Positions 61,194 to 64,000 of a stretch of 64,000 nucleotides of DNA are shown piece by piece. The notes beneath the pieces were generated by a model. That model saw only the letters and a list, made by a program, of their open reading frames with translations, was not told the origin of the DNA and made no database searches. The position numbers were made by a program, and so were the translations under genes. The stretch's first letter is position 1. Each line of letters starts with the position of its first letter. Source of the stretch: Betaproteobacteria bacterium (GTDB lineage Bacteria; Pseudomonadota; Gammaproteobacteria; Burkholderiales; Rhodocyclaceae); assembly GCA_016194935.1 (NCBI GenBank), contig JACQAO010000028.1, positions 62,001-126,000 of the forward strand. The letters are read 5' to 3'.

Positions 61194-62384
61194 ATGACTA
61201 AGGAGCCAGGACAAATCCCGGCGCTTGCGGTAACGCTCACAGGGCTTGCCGGCTTGGCGACCGCAATGGGCATCGGGAGGTTTGCGTTTACGCCGCTGAT
61301 GCCTTTGATGCAAGAGCGCTTCGGCATGACACTGGCGCAAGGCGGACTGCTTGCCAGCGCCAATTATGCCGGCTACCTGGCGGGGGCGTTGCTGTGTTTT
61401 GCTCTGAACCCCGCGCCGCGAGCTTCCGCCCGCATCGGGCTATGCGCCGTTGCACTCTTCACGGGCGTGATGGGTGTCATTGATTCATGGCTGGCGTGGA
61501 TGATATTCAGGTTTTTCGCGGGCGTAGCGAGCGCCTTTGTTTTTGTTGGAATTTCTGCATACACACTTTCAGTCCTGGCTCCCGAGCAGCGTTCCTCATT
61601 ATCTGGCTGGGTATACGCCGGCGTGGGGGTTGGCATCGGGCTGGCCGGACTGATTGCACTGGCTTCCGCTGCGGCGCAGGGCAGCCCTGATAGCGCATGG
61701 CTCGTCTTGGGCTTGGTGACCGCCTTGACGGCATGGGCGGTATGGACGCCGTTATCGCTTGCGCCTGTGAGTACGCCGGCACAATCCGCTCAAGTTACTT
61801 TTGTCTATGGCGTCGAGGCTTGGCAGCTTATTTTTAGCTATGGAGCAATCGGCTATGGCTATATCATTCCGGCAACATTTTTGCCCGCAGTCGCCCGCAG
61901 TTTGATCAACGATCCCACGGTTTTCGGCTGGACATGGCCTTTGTTCGGCTTGTCGGCGGCGCTTTCGACGATCCTGACTACCAAGCTGTTTCGCAGGACA
62001 GCGCCGAGAAAAGTGTGGACATGGAGCCAGCTGGTGATGGCGATCGGGGTCGCGGTTCCTGCGATCCATATGAGCCTGTGGTCGATTCTGGTTTCTGCTG
62101 TTTGCGTAGGCAGCACGATTATGGTGCTGACAATGGGAGGTATGCGTGAGGCGCAGAGAATCTCTGGAACATCGGCGCCGCGATTGATGGCGGTTATGAC
62201 AGCGGCCTTTGCCACCGGGCAAGTGCTGGGTCCATTGACCGTAAGCGCTGCCACAATGGCAAACAACGCGACCCGGATTCCCAGCCTGATTGCAGCGGCC
62301 ATGCTGTTGATAGGCATGCTTGCGTTGCTGGTCAAGGCTCCAGTGAAATCCGCTTCCACCTCCCACGAAAGGATCCAAGCATGA
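61194..62384 (+). CDS. YbfB/YjiJ-type MFS transporter
   Basis: A 396-residue transporter with about 12 membrane helices. ALAVTLTGLAGLATAMGIGRFAFTPLMPLM at the start is characteristic of the YbfB/YjiJ family. It probably imports (or exports) the organic acid acted on by the following genes. Its stop overlaps the start of the next gene by four bases. Family members have no firmly known substrate. Confidence 0.85.
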   Translation: MTKEPGQIPALAVTLTGLAGLATAMGIGRFAFTPLMPLMQERFGMTLAQGGLLASANYAGYLAGALLCFALNPAPRASARIGLCAVALFTGVMGVIDSWLAWMIFRFFAGVASAFVFVGISAYTLSVLAPEQRSSLSGWVYAGVGVGIGLAGLIALASAAAQGSPDSAWLVLGLVTALTAWAVWTPLSLAPVSTPAQSAQVTFVYGVEAWQLIFSYGAIGYGYIIPATFLPAVARSLINDPTVFGWTWPLFGLSAALSTILTTKLFRRTAPRKVWTWSQLVMAIGVAVPAIHMSLWSILVSAVCVGSTIMVLTMGGMREAQRISGTSAPRLMAVMTAAFATGQVLGPLTVSAATMANNATRIPSLIAAAMLLIGMLALLVKAPVKSASTSHERIQA

Positions 62385-62965
62385 ATCTTCCCCATGCTCC
62401 ATGCCGCATGCCGCCATTGGCGCGTGAGGACATGAACGAAGCGCAGAAAATAGCTGCGGACGAACTGATCGCGGGTCCGCGGAAAGGCGTTATAGGTCCC
62501 TTCATTCCGCTGTTGCGCAGCCCGGAGTTGATGGCGCGATTGCAGAAAGTCGGGGAATATCTTCGTTACAATAGCGCGCTGCCGCCGCGCATTTCCGAGT
62601 TTGCGACCCTGATGGTTTCGCGCATGTGGACGCAGCAATTCGAATGGTTCACTCATGTCCCCCTCGCCCTCAAGGCAGGCGTCAGTCAGGACACCATCGA
62701 TGCCCTGCGAGCAGGACGCAGGCCAACTGGAATGAGTGCAGAAGAGCGTGTTGCATACGATTTCATTACGGAATTGCACGCTAACCACGGTGTGAGCGAC
62801 GCGAGTTATCTGGAGTGCCGGGAATGTTTCAGCGAGCAGGGCGTCATCGACCTGATCGGCGTCGCCGGTTACTTTGGATTGGTCTCGATGGTGCTGAATG
62901 TGGCGCATACGCCACCAGCCGCCGCCGGGGAAGGTGTTGAGCCGCTGGCGCCGTTTCCCGCGTGA
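62381..62965 (+). CDS. carboxymuconolactone decarboxylase family protein
   Basis: A 194-residue AhpD/CMD-like helical protein. MWTQQFEWFTHVPLALKAGVSQDTIDALRAGRRP near 83-115 matches the CMD-family core, with Glu, Trp and His as in gamma-carboxymuconolactone decarboxylase. The CxxC of peroxidase members is absent, which argues against an AhpD role. It overlaps the transporter gene by four bases and is followed by the mandelate-racemase homologue, suggesting catabolism of an aromatic or hydroxy acid. Confidence 0.83.
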   Translation: MNLPHAPCRMPPLAREDMNEAQKIAADELIAGPRKGVIGPFIPLLRSPELMARLQKVGEYLRYNSALPPRISEFATLMVSRMWTQQFEWFTHVPLALKAGVSQDTIDALRAGRRPTGMSAEERVAYDFITELHANHGVSDASYLECRECFSEQGVIDLIGVAGYFGLVSMVLNVAHTPPAAAGEGVEPLAPFPA

Positions 62966-63037
62966 GGCGCTTCGTGTGCCGACCGCTGCCCGCCCTCGGC
63001 TGCATTAATAATGGATCGCATAATACCCGGAGGTTCC

Positions 63038-64000
63038 ATGAAACTTGATTTAACGCCCAAGATCAGCGATCTGCGTGTGCGCGCTGTCCGCGTCCCCATG
63101 CAACATCCCCACCAGACCGCCAGCGGCACGGTCATGGAATCGCCGCTGGTGCTCACTGATATCACCACCGAAGATGGCGTGGTGGGGCATAGCATGGTAT
63201 TTACTTACACAGTTGCCGCGTTGAAGCCGACGGCCGACCTCATCCACAATCTGGTGCCATTGCTGAAAGGCGAGATGCTCGCACCTGTGGAGATCGAGCA
63301 GAAATTATCCAGGCGCTTTTGTTTGCTGGGTACCCAGGGACTTGTTGGTATCGCTCTTTCCGCCATAGACATGGCGCTTTGGGATGCGCTGGCGCGTAGC
63401 CACGAGGTATCGCTGGTGCGATTGCTGGGCGGCGCAGCGAAACCCGTTCCAGCTTATGGCAGCGTCGGTTATGACGGAGTTGCAGGTTCTGCCAAGCATG
63501 CCGAAACATGGGTGAAACAGGGGTTTACCGGAGTCAAAGCGAAAATCGGCTATCCCACAGTGACAGAGGATGTTGCGGTAATCCGCGCCATCCGCAAGGC
63601 GGTGGGAAGTTCAGTCGCAATCATGGTGGACTATAACCAGTGCCTGACGCCAAGCCAGGCAATACAGCGCTTGCGCATATTGGATGAAGAGGGTCTAACC
63701 TGGGTTGAAGAGCCGACGCTGGCTCATGACTATGCAGGGCATGCGGCGATTGCGGATGCTGCGAAGACGCCGATTCAGTGTGGTGAAAATTGGTGGGGTA
63801 CCCAGGACATGCAACATGCGATCAATGCCGGCGCCTCGGATTTCATGATGCCGGACGTTATGAAGATTGGCGGGGCGACAGGCTGGTTGAGAGCCGCATC
63901 TCTAGCGTATGCCAGGAAAATTCATATTTCCAGCCACCTCTGGCCAGAGATCAGCGCACAGCTGCTATGCCTGACACCAACGGCGCACTGGCTCGAATAC
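63038..64000 (+). CDS. mandelate racemase homologue (partial, cut by the window end)
   Basis: The frame from the ATG at 63038 runs open to the last base (321 codons). All catalytic positions of Pseudomonas mandelate racemase occur with a constant offset of three: Lys167 and Lys169 (VKAKIG), metal ligands Asp198, Glu224 and Glu250, Asp273 and His300 as the general base dyad, and Glu320. The segment SSHLWPEISAQLL also matches. It therefore probably interconverts mandelate enantiomers or a very similar 2-hydroxy acid. About 40 residues are missing. GGAGG lies upstream. It is the third gene of the LysR-controlled group. Confidence 0.88.
   Translation, partial: MKLDLTPKISDLRVRAVRVPMQHPHQTASGTVMESPLVLTDITTEDGVVGHSMVFTYTVAALKPTADLIHNLVPLLKGEMLAPVEIEQKLSRRFCLLGTQGLVGIALSAIDMALWDALARSHEVSLVRLLGGAAKPVPAYGSVGYDGVAGSAKHAETWVKQGFTGVKAKIGYPTVTEDVAVIRAIRKAVGSSVAIMVDYNQCLTPSQAIQRLRILDEEGLTWVEEPTLAHDYAGHAAIADAAKTPIQCGENWWGTQDMQHAINAGASDFMMPDVMKIGGATGWLRAASLAYARKIHISSHLWPEISAQLLCLTPTAHWLEY

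Overview
The window looks like the chromosome of a high-GC, chemolithotrophic, sulfur-oxidising betaproteobacterium that also degrades aromatics and other organic acids. This is inferred from gene content: a SoxYZAXB set without SoxCD, Sat plus AprBA, a QmoAB-HdrCB electron module, and phenylacetate-type enzymes. A relative of Sulfuritalea, Sulfuricella or Thiobacillus fits; I could not test the genus.

Layout. 1-6.6 kb: the end of an RND exporter, an alpha/beta hydrolase, a membrane protein, and a tightly packed 2-oxoacid dehydrogenase (E1 alpha, E1 beta, E2) with an enoyl-CoA hydratase and an acyl-CoA dehydrogenase. 6.8-11.4 kb: phenylacetate genes paaJ and paaG (minus) and paaN (plus), with a PIN toxin-antitoxin pair lodged between paaG and paaJ. 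11.5-14.1 kb: a DUF2889 gene and sucCD. 14.1-21.9 kb: a signalling operon (PP2C phosphatase, FHA protein, CHASE2 nucleotide cyclase, GAF/GspE-type ATPase, GAF/HD-GYP protein). 21.9-27 kb: an accessory stretch with higBA, an AbrB/PIN pair, a glycosyltransferase-like TPR membrane protein, a type IV pilin with a sigma-54 promoter, and a parDE-like pair flanked by a broken and an intact copy of the sixA 3' end. 27-36.2 kb: a phosphoethanolamine-transferase-like sulfatase, a membrane-fused spermidine-synthase-like protein, a CYTH-CHAD protein, a MITE-like inverted repeat and a MacAB-type exporter.

36.3-56.4 kb is the sulfur core. soxYZAXB (minus) oxidises thiosulfate in the periplasm. After moaC and bepA, sat-aprBA (plus) carries out sulfite to APS to sulfate in the cytoplasm. 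The convergent qmoA-qmoB-hdrC-hdrB-CBS operon probably takes the electrons from AprBA. Between them sit a YkgJ-type cysteine-cluster protein and a CbbQ/CbbO (MoxR AAA+/VWA) pair with no RubisCO in view; this placement is the most interesting candidate system in the window.

56.6-64 kb: an MFS exporter, a dienelactone-hydrolase-like protein, a methyltransferase and small membrane protein facing an HxlR regulator, then a LysR regulator facing an MFS transporter, a carboxymuconolactone-decarboxylase-family protein and a mandelate racemase homologue cut by the window end. No rRNA, tRNA, CRISPR array or transposase gene was recognised, and no stretch over 300 bases lacks a gene or gene remnant.
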